Assembly (NCBI GenBank): GCA_963969595.1 | Contig: OZ018408.1 | Coordinates: forward strand, 19,093,823 to 19,157,822 | Source: Neckera pumila | Lineage: Eukaryota > Streptophyta > Bryopsida > Hypnales > Neckeraceae | Reading direction: 5' to 3' | Length of the DNA stretch: 64,000 nt | Shown: one piece after another, positions 44,663 to 57,400 of the stretch | How positions within the stretch are numbered: position 1 is the stretch's first letter | How the letters are laid out: each line of letters begins with the position of its first letter | Translations under genes and position numbers: made by a program | Notes under the pieces: model-generated | Database searches by the model: none | Told to the model about the DNA's origin: nothing | The model's input: the letters and a program-made list of their open reading frames with translations, nothing else

Positions 44663-46108
44663 CTTCAAGGTTAGGGGTAAGATTAGGTTACTGTTACCGT
44701 ACTTGATTAGTGCTACCGGTGTATTGTCCAAGGGTGTGCCCCTTTTGCTAACTTACCAACGATAGTCTACAGTTTTAGGACCAGTGACGCATAACCATTT
44801 TTTCTTCAGTGCTCATTGAACCATTGAAGCCTAATCAGTAATCACCCATACAAGCTGATATACGGTAATATTATGGGAAGATTCCTTTGCACACACTATG
44901 TTATGCACGTGGACCTCCGGAAGATTGATGTATCGCCTCATGTCCTCCTGATCCACCGCTTTGTAGTTTTTGCTTTGCTGGGATTCAATTTTGCATCTGA
45001 GCTTCTTGTGAACTCTAGGTTAGTCACTCGTGCTTTAACTGTTGTTATTGCAAAACAAATAGACAAATGAATATTATTCCTATTTTGGAAGCATATCTGC
45101 CTGATAGTGTGCTTGCCAGCACTGTGCATGAGCACCAATTACTAAATTCTACTCCATACTGGGGGAGGCAAATAAAACTGCACAAAGGTATGGACACCCG
45201 TAATCAACATTGCCCAAACTGCGGTTCCTAAAAGCATTTGGACCTATAAGCAACACTTTTTCCAAGAGATTACACAAGATGTACACAATCAAGTCCAAGA
45301 GAACCTTGAGGAAGTACTTTGAAAATTTATGATTCATTCACATACTGTCTAAGTAATGCATGCTAAAGTGTGTTGGAATTGTTTTTCAATTGCCAATGAG
45401 ATTTAATAAAAATAATATATGTTTTCAAATAGTAACTATGCTCAAGTGTAATTAGTAATGATTACAATATATACATATTTTTTAATTCATTCAATGTTTC
45501 TCCATTGGTCTCAAGATAAATAGGAAAGACTCCAATTTCTTTGGAGGCATCCCAAATTGAATAAGCACTTGGATTTGCAAGTTGAAGCTAGTCTTCTAGG
45601 ATATTAAAAATTGTATGAACTTGAGTTTGTAGAAGTTCAATTAGTCACAAGTAATGAGATGGGCTTCATTGAATTTACTACATATATTTCCTTGTATGAG
45701 GGCCAAAAAAAATATACCATGAAAACTTTGCGGGTTGAATATTTCATTAAATTTTGTGATAGCACATACAAGTTTTGATTCATACAAAATAAAAATCAAG
45801 ACTATGATGTACTACGATATACAAATGAGGGGAAAAAAAATATATAAGATCAACCATTTTTAAAATAAATACATGCTTTACATATACTCCATATATACAA
45901 TGGAAATTTGAATATAATGAATGTAATTATGAATATATGCTCATGATTGACCTATATTGTTTTATTTCTTGTTCACAAAATCATAAAGCACACATTCATC
46001 CAAAGACTTTAAGGAATTCCTAGAATTTGATCACATACACAACACGCATAATATATATAAATTTTAGGAGAAAAAGCACACCTACTTATCTCTACTCTCC
46101 ATTTAGAA
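44663..46108. other. 3' flank of the glycosyltransferase gene and AT-rich spacer
   Basis: The first few hundred bases should be the 3' UTR. Beyond about 45.3 kb the sequence is AT-rich with no gene or recognisable repeat. Confidence 0.5.
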
Positions 46109-46258
46109 CACTACAAGAAAAATGGGGCTTGAAGAGGGTTGCAAAATTGAACACCAGTGATGTCACATGCTGAATTTTTTTTTTAAATCTCCCATAAAAT
46201 TTAATTTTTTAAATTATCTAATAATTGCAGTTCCTAATGGCTAAAATTTGACCACTTA

Positions 46259-46467
46259 CATTAGAAAAATTCTAGCCCTCAAAGGGATTGTTAGAATCTG
46301 ACTTTCGGCACCCTTGAGGTGCAATTACGGAACATTAAAAAAAATTAAAAAATTAAAAAAATTAGATTTTTTTGAAATATTTAAAAAAATTTGAAGTCTG
46401 ATATGGCCCTAACATGGCACCCCTCATGCCATGTTGGATTCAAATTTTCAAAAAGAAAAAAAAGAAA

Positions 46468-46523
<56 letters not shown>

Positions 46524-46593
46524 GTGTGTGTGTGTTTCCTCCTTATTGCACCGACTATCATGGCCCCTTTGAGGGCTAAAATTTTTTCTGATG
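46259..46593. mobile_element. Family-B TIR element, copy 3, nested
   Basis: Left CATTAGAAAAATTCTAGCCC, right (inverse) CATCAGAAAAAATTTTAGCC; both continue CTCAAAGGG. Contains the family's AATTACGGAA block, a decayed CTGATATGGC...GCCATG palindrome and a long (TA)n array at about 46469-46520. Confidence 0.75.
46469..46532. repeat. (TA)n microsatellite followed by (TG)n
   Basis: About 25 TA dinucleotides, then ACATG and TGTGTGTGTGTG. Short frames here that encode repeated Tyr-Ile are artefacts of the repeat. Confidence 0.95.
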
Positions 46594-46696
46594 GGATTGT
46601 CCTTCCTTGATTTTTCTTTGTTATTTTGGTATAGCAGTGACATTGTTGCTAGTTTAGAATTTGGGACATTCTTCATTCTCCATTTTTCTTGTAATG

Positions 46697-47296
46697 ATAA
46701 TACACCCTTTGTTTGCCTACTTAATTAAGTCAAAAATACATACAACCTGCCCAACTCCAGTAATGATATGAGAGATGAATAGACTTAGAAGATATCTCAA
46801 ATTCTTCATTAGCATTTTATGCAAAATACAAATGTAACTTCCTACAAAATTGCAAGCCATTACTTTTCAAATGAACAAACATTAGATGCCAACCAATGCC
46901 TTCATGAATTTGTTTGTTGTTCAAGTTTTGTACACATGTTCAACTTGGACGTCTTCTTTAGGAGAAAAGTTATTGACTAGGACATTGTCACCATTAGAAT
47001 TTACAAATCTTTATTTCTTGCCAAAGTCTTAAGCAATTTAGATTTTTCTTCCATTAGGTACTACTTCTCCTTCAAAATTTATTTGAAGGTGGATATATAT
47101 TTTTTATGGTGCAATTACAGTGATTTTTGAACCTAAATGCATTCAAAGGTCAAAGGATATTGAGAAAAGGAATATAAAACAATATAAAATATTCTAAAAA
47201 TACTCCATAAATATTGGATATTTCCACAAATATTTTCAAAAAGTTTTTTTTAAAGATACTAGTTGTAACTGGTCCATTATTTAAACATTCTGGAAT
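46697..47296. other. Spacer with no recognised feature
   Basis: AT-rich and stop-rich on both strands; nothing identified. Confidence 0.4.
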
Positions 47297-47567
47297 CATT
47301 AGAAGAGATTGGAGGGCATTGGAGGGCTATTTTAGGCCCATTTTTCAATCTAGCCAGATCTATGAACAGTCGATACGGGCTGTCAAAATTTTTTTTTTAA
47401 ATAAAATAAAAAATTCTCTCCCAAATATCATTTCAGGCCAAAAAAAATTTCCAAAAATGACGTGGTACTCTCTCAACCACATCTGCCAGTAGCTTTCCTG
47501 CATTCCCGCAGTCTGAAAATGCAGGATAACTTGCGGTCTCTTGGAGGCTTCAAATCTCTTCTTATGA
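47297..47567. mobile_element. Family-A TIR element, copy 2 (inverted orientation)
   Basis: Left CATTAGAAGAGATTGGAGGG; right (inverse) TCATAAGAAGAGATTTGAAG. Read in reverse it matches the 52208-52484 copy through most of its length: CTGCATTCCCGCAGTCTG, ATGACGTGGYAC, GATACGGGCTGT and CAATCTAGCCAGATCT. Confidence 0.82.
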
Positions 47568-49635
47568 CAGCTTGTATCTTTGAACTCTTGTGTTTTTTAA
47601 TTTGTGTCTTATTCTTCTGAATTCATTTCTAATATTTATATTGAAGTCGTGAACAAGTTATAAGATACTCTTTCTTTTCCTTAAAGTTTAAAATGACAAA
47701 ACTTTGCCTTCGGAAAGGCCCCTAGAATTGAAGTTTGACCACATTAAATATTGAATCCCTACAGTTTTTTACTCTTAAATTCTAGGAGGATATGCTTCAA
47801 GAAGTTAAGCACTGGATCATAAGATTGAATTTATTAAAGAAATTTTTTCAAATGACAAGATTTTTGCCTTGCTTTGGATAAGAATTTGTCATGCACAAAT
47901 ACATCATGCCAAGATCATATCGAGCCAACATGTGGCGAGCATGAATAAACAACAATGATGATGCAAAAAAGACTCAATGTAAGTGCCTAAGCACCGTCAT
48001 TATTACATCCAATCACATGAACAAAGTGAAACTCACCTTCAATCAACACTAGCCTGACAGGATGTGACTACACCTTGCATGGAACTCCATTGAGTGGTTT
48101 GCAAGACAATGTACAACCTTTAGTACAACACAAGGCTTGACAATGGCCAAAATACAATGGTACAAATGCAAAAATCACCTACAACACTACTAAATTTGAC
48201 ATTGATAACATCCATAGCAACCAAAAGAAATAAATGATAAATATATTGCATACATAGATGTATTAAGTGGCATAGCAATACCCCTTACTTGCCCCTTTTG
48301 CCAATGTCAAAGCTCCTTTCACACTAGCAAAAACAATCCCCCCTCTATGAGACCCTAAAAATACCAATTGTAAAAACCCGAAATAAAATTATAATGACTA
48401 ACCACCCTTTAAGATACAACATAGACACAACCACTAACCAATAGAAACTTATTGTTACAGTAGTGGTGGACTCAAACACTAAAAATGGCACCATGTAGAG
48501 CAGACATCACATAATAAAATTCCTCTCTAATCCCTTTCAATCCATCTTTATGTTGCATACACCAATAAAAAGCAAGTGGACCTAGCTACACAACCTAATC
48601 CAATCACTATGTAAGCTAAAGTACTATTTCTACTTTGTCTTCCTCTCTACCTCCTAGAGTCCTACTTTCTCTATTCACTTCTAGTTCTTCATCCTTTCCT
48701 ACTGCAACCTCTCAATCTTGTTTTGAATTCTTTTGCCCTCAAATTCAACAACCCTTTGGAAGTGACTACATTTGACAAGTGATAGGAGAAACAATTGAGA
48801 TTTGTAATTAGTAAATTGCTAAACATAATTGAGAAGTGTAATAGAGAATTGTATGCCTGAAAATGAAGGGAATCAAAAGATTGGCAAGATAAAAAATTCC
48901 ACAAGTGCGGCACACAATATTGTCATTGTTACAATGAGCATAAAGTTTTAATTGCAAATATCATCCCAAAAGTGGTCACAATTTCACCAATCCGCAAATG
49001 TTTTGATATGATGAATGTTGTCATAAATGGATGTCAATGAATGGATATTGATGGATGAATGTCGGGCACATTCAGTGACAAATATTATCAGCCTTTTGAG
49101 TCATCTAGCTCCGACCATCATTTTGTCTAGAAATTAGCCCTCCTTTGTCCAACAAAGTCATAACATTGTTGCAAGTCGAAAGTCATCCGTTGAAGCCAGT
49201 GGACGGTTGAGGCAAGCTTAGCCTAGTTGCAACTCCTCATCATGCTCATGAGGAGCCAAAGTAGTAGATCTCGACACCAGTATTACAAAAGTGACCTTTA
49301 TTCCAACATGTCATATACAAATTTAGTTGTTGTTTGTTGGATGTGTATTCTTGAGCTTGCAAACATCCCAAAGATCCACAAGAGGTGCAAGTCAAGTTTA
49401 TAGAAGTGTATAAATCAACTATTCAGTGGAACAAAGGAGTGTTGATGTGGCTAAATCCGGAAACAATTGAGGCTCAATTAGTGCGTTTTTTTTGTTTCTT
49501 GTGTTGGTTGTGTTTTGGTGTCGTTGTTGTAGGTGAATGTGTTGTGAGAGTTTATTTCTACACTAAATAGGGGTATTAAGGGGATCTATACTAATTGTTC
49601 AGCATTTGACATTATACAAATATTTATCTTTGCAT
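47568..49635. other. Gene-free AT-rich stretch
   Basis: No supported gene, RNA or repeat family. Short frames lack homology and codon structure. Confidence 0.45.
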
Positions 49636-49810
49636 GTTCACTTTTGTAGTTACCAGGTGTATTCCATGCAAGTACAACATTCATGCACATATATTCATTG
49701 GTTATCAGGTGTATTCCAAATACAACATTTATGCACACATGTTCACTAGTTACGAGGTGTATTGCAAGTACAACATTCATACACACATGTTCACTAGTTA
49801 CATTCTGTAT
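49636..49810. repeat. Minisatellite of about 50-bp units, three or more copies
   Basis: AGGTGTATTSC recurs at 49655, 49707 and 49755, each followed by TACAACATTYATRCACA and TGTTCACTAGTTA-like sequence. Units vary between 48 and 52 bp. Mirror-like open frames on both strands come from this repetition. Confidence 0.8.
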
Positions 49811-52183
49811 AAATGCATGCATTCATTGCAAGGTAATTTTTTCACAATAAATCCCTTGAATTTTTTGGTCCCCTTAATACTCCTATTTAAACAAAAAAAA
49901 CAAAAACAAAAAAACAAAAAAAAACAAAAAAACAAAAACTTTTCTGGTACATCTCTAGAATGAGTACTTATCTAATCTTTTCTATCCCATCACATTGACA
50001 TTTCTATGAAAACTTCTTTTCAAAGAAAGTGATTATTTTCAAGAGAAGTCTGGAACTAAATAAAATCAATCCCATGCTTTTGACAGTGATCACGTAGTAA
50101 GCAAATATGTAGACAACTTACTCATATGCCTTGTGTAAACATGTATAAATAAAATACCATGTATATGAGTAGAAGAAATCAACTATTAGAACCTCTTGAA
50201 AAGAAGTCTAATTTTTGTAACCAAAAGTACTCCATCTAATGCAAACATTTTTCTATGGATCATTGAGAAAGTAGGAAGATAATATTCTTGTGTAAAGAAA
50301 GCTCCCTAGCATTTTCGAGAGGAAGTGGTCCTCACCTGTACCCGTCCCAAAGACAAATCACAAAATGACGTCAGTGAGGTTGCATCAGGTGTCTGCAGAC
50401 CACTACACTTGCTATCATTTTCACTTGAAAAAACTTGGAACTACACATTTACCTCAAAGTCCAGTTAACAAACACATACAAGCTCAAATTGTAAACCACA
50501 AACATAATCGAGACCTGACTGTGAGCAGAAGACTGTGAGGAAGCCATTTGATCAGAAACCCTTGTACGCAGCTTAATCGGTTCTTAAGCACTAGTCAGGG
50601 CAAGTATTCAATCAGCAACTTCTTGCAATGTAGGCAGTAGTTTTCTAAAGCAAACAGACTCTCTGTAATATAAGCTCAAGAATCACTCAGCTCAAAGTAC
50701 CAGTGTAAGCTCAAGAGTCACTTAGCTCAAAGCACTAGTAGGATCAGTACAGTTTATATTGGAGAATGGTAAGAGACCAAATGAAGGGAGCCATCACTTA
50801 ATTTACTCCAACTACCTCATTAAGTTAACTTTGTAATTGCCTGTATTCAAATGGAGGCTAATTACACACATTTCGAGATAGTTAGTCCCATGGCCATCAT
50901 ATACTGTACAACCCATTAGTCATATCACATGAACTTAGTAGTTGGCCAGCTTGGGGGCATAATTAGCTTCCTGTAACAAGTTTGGCCAAGTTCTAAAGTT
51001 TGCATCTCAACAGCCAAAGTGACTGTTATCTTGCCAGTATGAGATTAATTGTCCAAATAAGCTGCACATGTTTTAATCAATTAAAGAATAGCTTAAATAC
51101 CTTGAGAGATAGTTAATCTATGTCTCAATGGTAGAAGATTTGGTATCATGATAGACAATCCAAATCATTAATTTAGTTTGATTCAAGCACCAAACTCTAA
51201 GATATGTGCCATAATCATTAAGGATATAGAAAAAATAGGAAAAGGAAATAGTATATCCTAATAGGAATTTACAATGTCTTCTAAGTCATGGTAACTCTTT
51301 TCTATATTAAATGTAAGTTTATAGGTTTTTGAATTTTTGTTTTAAAGCTTTGAAACTTTAAAGCAAAGATGTTTGAAGTTTTTCCTTTTCCTACCACATA
51401 TACTATGACATGAATTGTAATAGCATAATATAGTATGTAAAGCCCTTATCTAGGTAATAGGCTTGAATTATGAATCTGGAAAAACAAAACAAAACAAAAC
51501 AAAACAGACACAGAGAGAGAGACTGACTGAAGGTAATGGATGAATTAATTCTTGGGTTTAATTAGATTCAAATGACTTGGGCTGCAGCAAATGTTCCCTC
51601 ATACTTGGGGGCATGGTGGGGATCACTTCTACGACGTTGCTGCAAATTTTAGCCAAATTCTACAATATATGGAGAGCATCAATGAGCTAACTTTGCCTTA
51701 CTACAACACAACAAAAACGTTCCAAAAGATTATGAATGTGCTAAGGGGAGTCCAAAGATTTCAAAAGATTCCAAATAGATTCTCAAAGATTTCCAAAAGA
51801 TTCCAAAAGATTCTAGATTTCCTAAAATTTTGTTGCTTTAGTCATTGCATATTCAAATCAATAGATAAAAAGCGATCATTTGTTGGCTTCAACAAAACAA
51901 TCATTATAGTGCCCCAAATAACAAGAAATAGTTGATTTTCTGTTGATTTGTTCATGATTTTTCTAGTAATGTGCTGAACCAACCACATCCACTACAAAAA
52001 CGTTGCAATAAATCATCCTAGAAATCAACTTCCAGAGGTCAATGCATGGTGAAGTTTTGCATCCAAACCCAATTTTTTCTTTGTTGATCTACTTTCTACC
52101 TAGTTTTTTGTTCTAAAATGACCATTGTATCTAGAAATTATCGCCAAATGTTGGATATTCCATTGGTTTTGGGTGATCTTCCC
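49811..52183. other. Gene-free region with small local repeats
   Basis: Contains A-rich runs (AAAAAC)n near 49890-49935 and (AAAAC)n at 51481-51505, a roughly 37-bp duplication GTAAGCTCAAGARTCACTYA near 50665-50740, and short TTCCAAAAGATTC repeats near 51755-51820. No gene recognised. Confidence 0.5.
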
Positions 52184-53369
52184 TTAACCCCTAAAAGCCC
52201 AAGGCACTAGAAGATATTTGAGGCCTCTAAGAGACTATGAGTTATCCTGTGTTTCCAGACTGCGGGAATGCAGGAAAGCTGCTAGTTGATGTGGTCGAGA
52301 GAGTGCCACGTCATTTTTGAAAAAAAACTAAAACTAAAACTAAAATGATACTCATATTTGGGAGAGAATTTTTCTTTTAAAAAAAAAAAAAAAAATCTAA
52401 CAGCCCATACCGGCTATTAACAGATCTAGCCAGATTGGAAAATGGGCTTGAAATGGCCCGCCAATGCCCTCCAATCTCCTCTAATACCTTTTTCCCGCCA
52501 ATTAACACTCAAAACTGTCGTTTCTATAGCAAAGAGTAAAAATTATTGAAATTTTTTTTTTACACATCTAACCATAAGATCTTATATCTAAACATTATGA
52601 AAATGTGTGGGAAAAATTTCAGAATTTTTGACTGCACATATTGCAAGATATCTATATTTAAAGTAAAAAATCAAGTTTTTCAGTACATTGTGGGATTAGA
52701 TTATTTAACTTTGAACATTCTTAACTTTCATTTTTTGCATTATAGACTTTTGAGCTTTAAATTTTTATGGTGGAGGATTGAGTTGAGAATCTAGAAAAAA
52801 AAAAAAGATTCAAAAAAATTTAATTTTCATACTTTAAAAAATTGTTCAATACAATTAGGTACAAGATAGAAGGAAAATCTAAATTAACAATATCTCTAAA
52901 TTGGGATTAAATTCACTAATCTCAATGGTGAGATGGTTCTAGCAAACTAAACCATGTGGAACTTTTTTTTTTAAATTTGTAAAAATTGCATTTAGACTTG
53001 AATCCTACAATTTATTTTTTTCAAGAAGATGCTCTAATTGCTCAAAAAACAAGATTGCCCATAACTTTCTCAAGTAACAAATCCAAATAGAATGTCTATA
53101 TAGACAATAATATAATCTATGGAAAAATTAAAGTTTGAACTCAAATTTTTGAATTTTTTTTTGTTGCCCCTTCTCCCTTTTTTTGAGCTTATTTGGGCAT
53201 AGCTTTTATTCCCAGGAATTGCTTGAAAAAAATTTATATTTCCATGAAGCTGATCAATTTTTCTATCTTTAAAAAATATTTCAAAAAATTTAGACAAAAA
53301 TTCAGCCCGTAAGAACTTGCCTAGAATCCCATTTGTCTCCCAAAGGAACAATGGGCCTTTAGGGATTAA
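52184..53369. mobile_element. CCCCTAAA-TIR element, copy with nested family-A MITE
   Basis: Left TTAACCCCTAAAAGCCCAAG; right (inverse) TTAATCCCTAAAGGCCCATT. After the MITE at 52208-52484 the sequence continues CACTCAAAACTGTCGTTTCT, as in the 55.35-kb copy, and later shares CAAGAAGATGCTCTAATTGC and AAAAAACAAGATTGCCCATA. No transposase frame. Class uncertain. Confidence 0.65.
52208..52484. mobile_element. Family-A TIR element, copy 3, nested in another element
   Basis: Left TAGAAGATATTTGAGGCCTC; right (inverse) TTAGAGGAGATTGGAGGGCA. Contains TTTCCAGACTGCGGGAATGC, GTGCCACGTCATTTTTGAAA and CATACCGGCTATTAACAGAT. It interrupts the left end of the CCCCTAAA element: the uninterrupted copy at 55353 reads straight through CCCAAGGCCATTTTTC. 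Confidence 0.8.
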
Positions 53370-55352
53370 TAGCCTATTGAAATGGTTAACTAACTAAAAG
53401 AAGAAAGGATAATGCATGAATAAGTGAAATAGTCAATTTATAGTTGTATTTTGTAACAAATATGCAACAATTTTTATTTCTCTGGACATGTAACATTGAG
53501 AATCCTTCTTGATAAGGTACCTAAGATATGTGCACCTAACAAATATACTCTCCTAATTTCACCATCTATCTACAACTGTCCAAGATTTCAAGCTTGAAAT
53601 CATGGACCCTATAGATAGGTGGCAAAATTAGGAGAGTGTCTCTTTTCCGCGTTTCTTTTAGGTGCACATCTCACTCAAAATCCAAGGTGGGTCGTTGCAA
53701 GAATGACCTTGAGTTTCTGTTCCACTTTGGCCGTTTTCAGCCATTTTTTTGGGAGCACTATAAAAATAGAATTTTTTTTTTTAAATTATGAAAAGTATGA
53801 GAAATGTATAAACCTAGAAGAAGAAGGTACCCTATGAAGGAAAAGCAAAAAAAAATTCTCTAAATAGGAGAACTAGAAAAGTGCAAAATCACAAGAAATT
53901 ACATATTTTGACATTTTAATTTATAAAAAATAGGAAAAATAATTTTTTTTAAAATTGATAAACGCCATTTGAGAAGACTTCATAGTGAAGAGATTCCACC
54001 AAAAAAATGATCCTAAAACCATCTTCAATGTTCAAAATTGCGTGTGCAAGAGAGCCCTCTTTGCATGGACCTAGAGGATATAAAATAAAATATTTTTTAA
54101 TGCCCCTTGGTAGAATCATGGCTTCCTACTATGGGAATAGACCATAGAAATTTCAGCTCCAAGTCATTAAATTTGGGGACTCCTTATGTAATAAAAACTC
54201 CTAAAACTCAAAACGTGACATATTAGTTTAAATGATTTTTAAATATAAAATGATTTTTGAAAATTTCTGAAAAATATGAGATCTAATTAAATTCATAAAA
54301 AGATTCTCCTATAAAAGTTTCAAGTTTATGCGAGTGATGCTTCAAAAGTTATTGCAAAATGAAGCTTCAACACTGCATTTGTGACAATGTTTTAGTACTG
54401 GTCTTTCATGCAATCACCCAAGTACATGTTGTTGATGCATAGCTTCCATCCCAACGGTCCTAAGTGAATAAACAACTTCTCTTTACTTATGCTACAAGCA
54501 TTACTAACCTTTTTATGATGGTGATGATTATGTTGATTTGCTACAAAAAATTTATCAGAAAAAAACCTTTTATTTACAACAATGATGAAATTTGATCATT
54601 CCTAGTAGACTATAATGTGTAATATTATGAAGGATTCAAGATTAAAATATATTTAAATAATACCAATCTTCACAACAAGATTAGAGTTTATTCTTGTCGA
54701 GACCATAATGAAAATGTATGGGAAACTTCTTTAGTCTTTGGGGCCATGTCAAGATTACAAGATAATGCATGAAGTTGGTTTTCTTTGAACCTACACAACT
54801 AGGTTGTAACACTAGTTAGTTGTTCTTGTTAATTTTTGGTTGATAATTGGTTGGTTAGTAGTAGATGCTAGGGTTAGGAGGGATACAGTTAGCCAACTAA
54901 CCTACTAGGGGTGTGATTGGCTACTGAAATGCAAGGGCCGGTCCATTATCTCTCTCTTGATTCTTGGTGAATTTGAAGTGTGGAATGCACTTGGGTGCTA
55001 AGTTGTATGTTAGTTGGTGATCAATTATTGAACCGAACATTGATGTGAGGAGTTTTAAATTTGTATTTTGATAAAGCGTAAGATCAAAGTAAAATCTTGG
55101 ATCTAGGTTTTTGATTGGTTGACCTATGATAGAACCAATTTTCAGATGTATGCCTATTACAGAGGAGGTATGAATTTTTGAATTGGAGATGTTTTGGGAA
55201 TCTAAGGCAACCAAGAAGGATGTATTTTGGAGTGTCAATCTTATAGAGTTTTTATGATATTGCTATGAAACGTGCAGAGTACTCTCTGAATTTTATTTAT
55301 TACCTTGTATACTAAAAACTTTGCTACAATGGATATGGGACCTATGAACTAT
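53370..55352. other. Gene-free AT-rich stretch
   Basis: Frames are short. The longest (about 105 codons, minus strand near 55.0 kb) shows no recognisable motif. Probably old repeat DNA. Confidence 0.45.
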
Positions 55353-56274
55353 CCCCTAAAGTCCCAAGGCCATTTTTCTATCAAAAACCACTCAAAACTG
55401 CCATTTTGGTTGCATTCACCAAAAAACACACAAAAAAAAAAATTTAGAATATAACCATAGGATCTTGTACTTCACTTGTCAAAGATCATGTGGTAAAAAT
55501 TTCATGAAGTTTGCCCGTATAGATTGGAAGATATTAGCATTCAAAGTTGAAAAAAAAAGTTTTTTTGAACAATAGAATGCAAATTTAGATGACTTTGACC
55601 GCCATTTGTGGAATTTTTTTGCACTACAGACTTTGAATTTAAAAATTTTTATGTTGAAGATGTAAGTTGAAAGTCTACCAAAAAAATTTCAAAAAAAAAA
55701 CACTTGATTTTCATTCTTTAAAAAATTGTTAAGTAGAAGTAGGTCTAAGATTGAAAAAGTAAGTTAATCACTAATAGCTCTTAGATGGGATTGAAATACA
55801 ATAATCCCAATGGTGAGATTGTTTTAGCAAGCAAACAAAACATTCTCAAAAAGAAAATTGTAAATACTTGTAAAAATTGCATTCAGAAATGAATCCTACA
55901 AGTTATTTTATCAAGATGCTTAGATTGCCCAAAAAACAAGATTGTCCATAACTTGCTCATTACTAGTCCAAATAAAATTAATCAAAGCTTCAAATGTAGA
56001 CAAAAATATAAAATTTCAGAGAAATTTTTTTTTTAATTTATTTTGACTTTTTGCCAAAAAGGTTTGTGCTGCTCTCCGAGTTCAGTTTGAGGCTTTTTGT
56101 GGTATAACTTTTGCTCCCAGACACCAAAAATAAAAATAAAAATAATATTTCCACAAAGCTAATCAATTTTTCTATCTTATGGAAAAGTTTCAAAAAGTTT
56201 CACTAAAAATTGAGCCCGTAGGTACCTCCCCAAAATCTGATTTGTCCCCCGAGGGGACAATGGGACTCTAGGGG
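55353..56274. mobile_element. CCCCTAAA-TIR element, uninterrupted copy
   Basis: 922 bp. Left CCCCTAAAGTCCCAAGG; right (inverse) CCCCTAGAGTCCCATTG. The interior carries the family blocks CACTCAAAACTGCC, TAACCATAGGATCTTGTACT, GAATCCTACAAGTTATTTTA, CCAAAAAACAAGATTGTCCA and TGAGCCCGTAGG. No coding capacity was seen. Confidence 0.68.
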
Positions 56275-56929
56275 TTATGCACAGTGTGTAGAGTCTATAA
56301 CTTGGCAAAAATTTAGTAGTAGGGAAATGTCCACCAAAATTTAATAGTAGCTTAGATAGGTATGAAAACTGATATCTGAAGTTTTGAATAGTTGATCAAC
56401 ATTGTGACTAAGTTTAAGGACATTTGAAGTAACTATCAATCATTTACACTAAATCACAGCTAGCTAGGGCAATTTCTTGGTTATCTTTGAAAGGTTAGAA
56501 AGTCACTTTAACAGAAAATGTCCACAGAAGTTGAAAAATAAATTAGATTTGATTGAAAACTAATATGTGAATAGCTTACAAGATTATCAGATTATCAGAT
56601 TATCAAGATTCTACATTTTGGCACAAGATGTGAACATGTGACCCCTTAGTGGAAATTAACTTTTTTTGATTGTATGCCCGAATCAAAAGTTATGCTACCT
56701 TAATCTTTTCAGGCAACATAAGTAGCTTTGGCCGCATGTGCAAAACTCATCTTCTACTTTTGAAATTTGGCAAGTATAAAACACACATAATACAAGATGT
56801 AAATGTCAAAACTAATCATTTGCAGTGTAAAATCTCACTCTAAGACAAATTAAAGTCTACTAGCCTTGTTGGACAAGGTTGGAAAAAAAAATTCTTCTAA
56901 TTTCAAATGTAATAAAGTAAACTACCCTA

Positions 56930-57400
56930 TGATAGGCAAATGACCTGTGACAAATACTTAGGGTATGACCCATTATAGTCTTGCATCAACCCATGACAAA
57001 CTTTTTTCAATACATGAGATTTGGACTACATTAGGTTGAGTTAGTGGCCAAAAACAATGTCTTGGATGATAGTGATGGAGTATTAGTGAGTGCAATAGGA
57101 AGATTCCACCTTTTTAGTGTAAATTCATTACAAGAAGTGACTTTTTTAGGCCCTCGTGTTGTGGCTATGTTAGGAAATATTGTAAATGCTTTAAATGACT
57201 AAAATGACCATTATAGATACAATTTTTGTTGGTTTTGGGGATTGTCTAGAAACTCTTTGGATCAATTGAACAGTACACTTCAAAAATTTATAACAAATTC
57301 ATAATTGTCAAAAAAAATAAAATTTCAATTGTTTTCTCCATTTCTTACATTTGTCTTAACATTAAGACAAAAAGTTTAAATTTTCAAAAATGCCAACAAG
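56930..57400. repeat. Dispersed repeat, copy 2 (first copy at 13381-13860)
   Basis: Shares collinear blocks with the 13.4-kb copy, including AAGTGACTTTTTTAGGC, TTATAGATACAATTTTTG, TTCAAAAATTTATAAC and AAAAAATAAAATTTCAATTG. It is strongly diverged. Confidence 0.55.

Larger units (their letters stand above)
46109..46696. mobile_element. CACTA-like MITE containing a nested family-B element
   Basis: Left end CACTACAAGAAAAATGGGG; right end (inverse) CATTACAAGAAAAATGGAG: 19 bp with two differences. The flanking triplets (GAA, ATA) do not match. The family-B copy at 46259-46593 lies inside it, so this element is the older host. Confidence 0.65.

Noticed and set aside
46391..46676. Frames encoding repeated Tyr-Ile on both strands
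   Set aside because: They come from the (TA)n microsatellite.
49586..49963. Overlapping open frames on both strands (78 and 109 codons)
   Set aside because: Both are by-products of the 50-bp minisatellite and A-rich tracts.
51989..52001. CACTACAAAAACG, a possible CACTA terminus
   Set aside because: No matching inverted end or target duplication was found nearby.
54921..55238. 105-codon minus-strand frame
   Set aside because: No recognisable motif, AT-rich surroundings and no gene-like composition; likely chance or decayed repeat.
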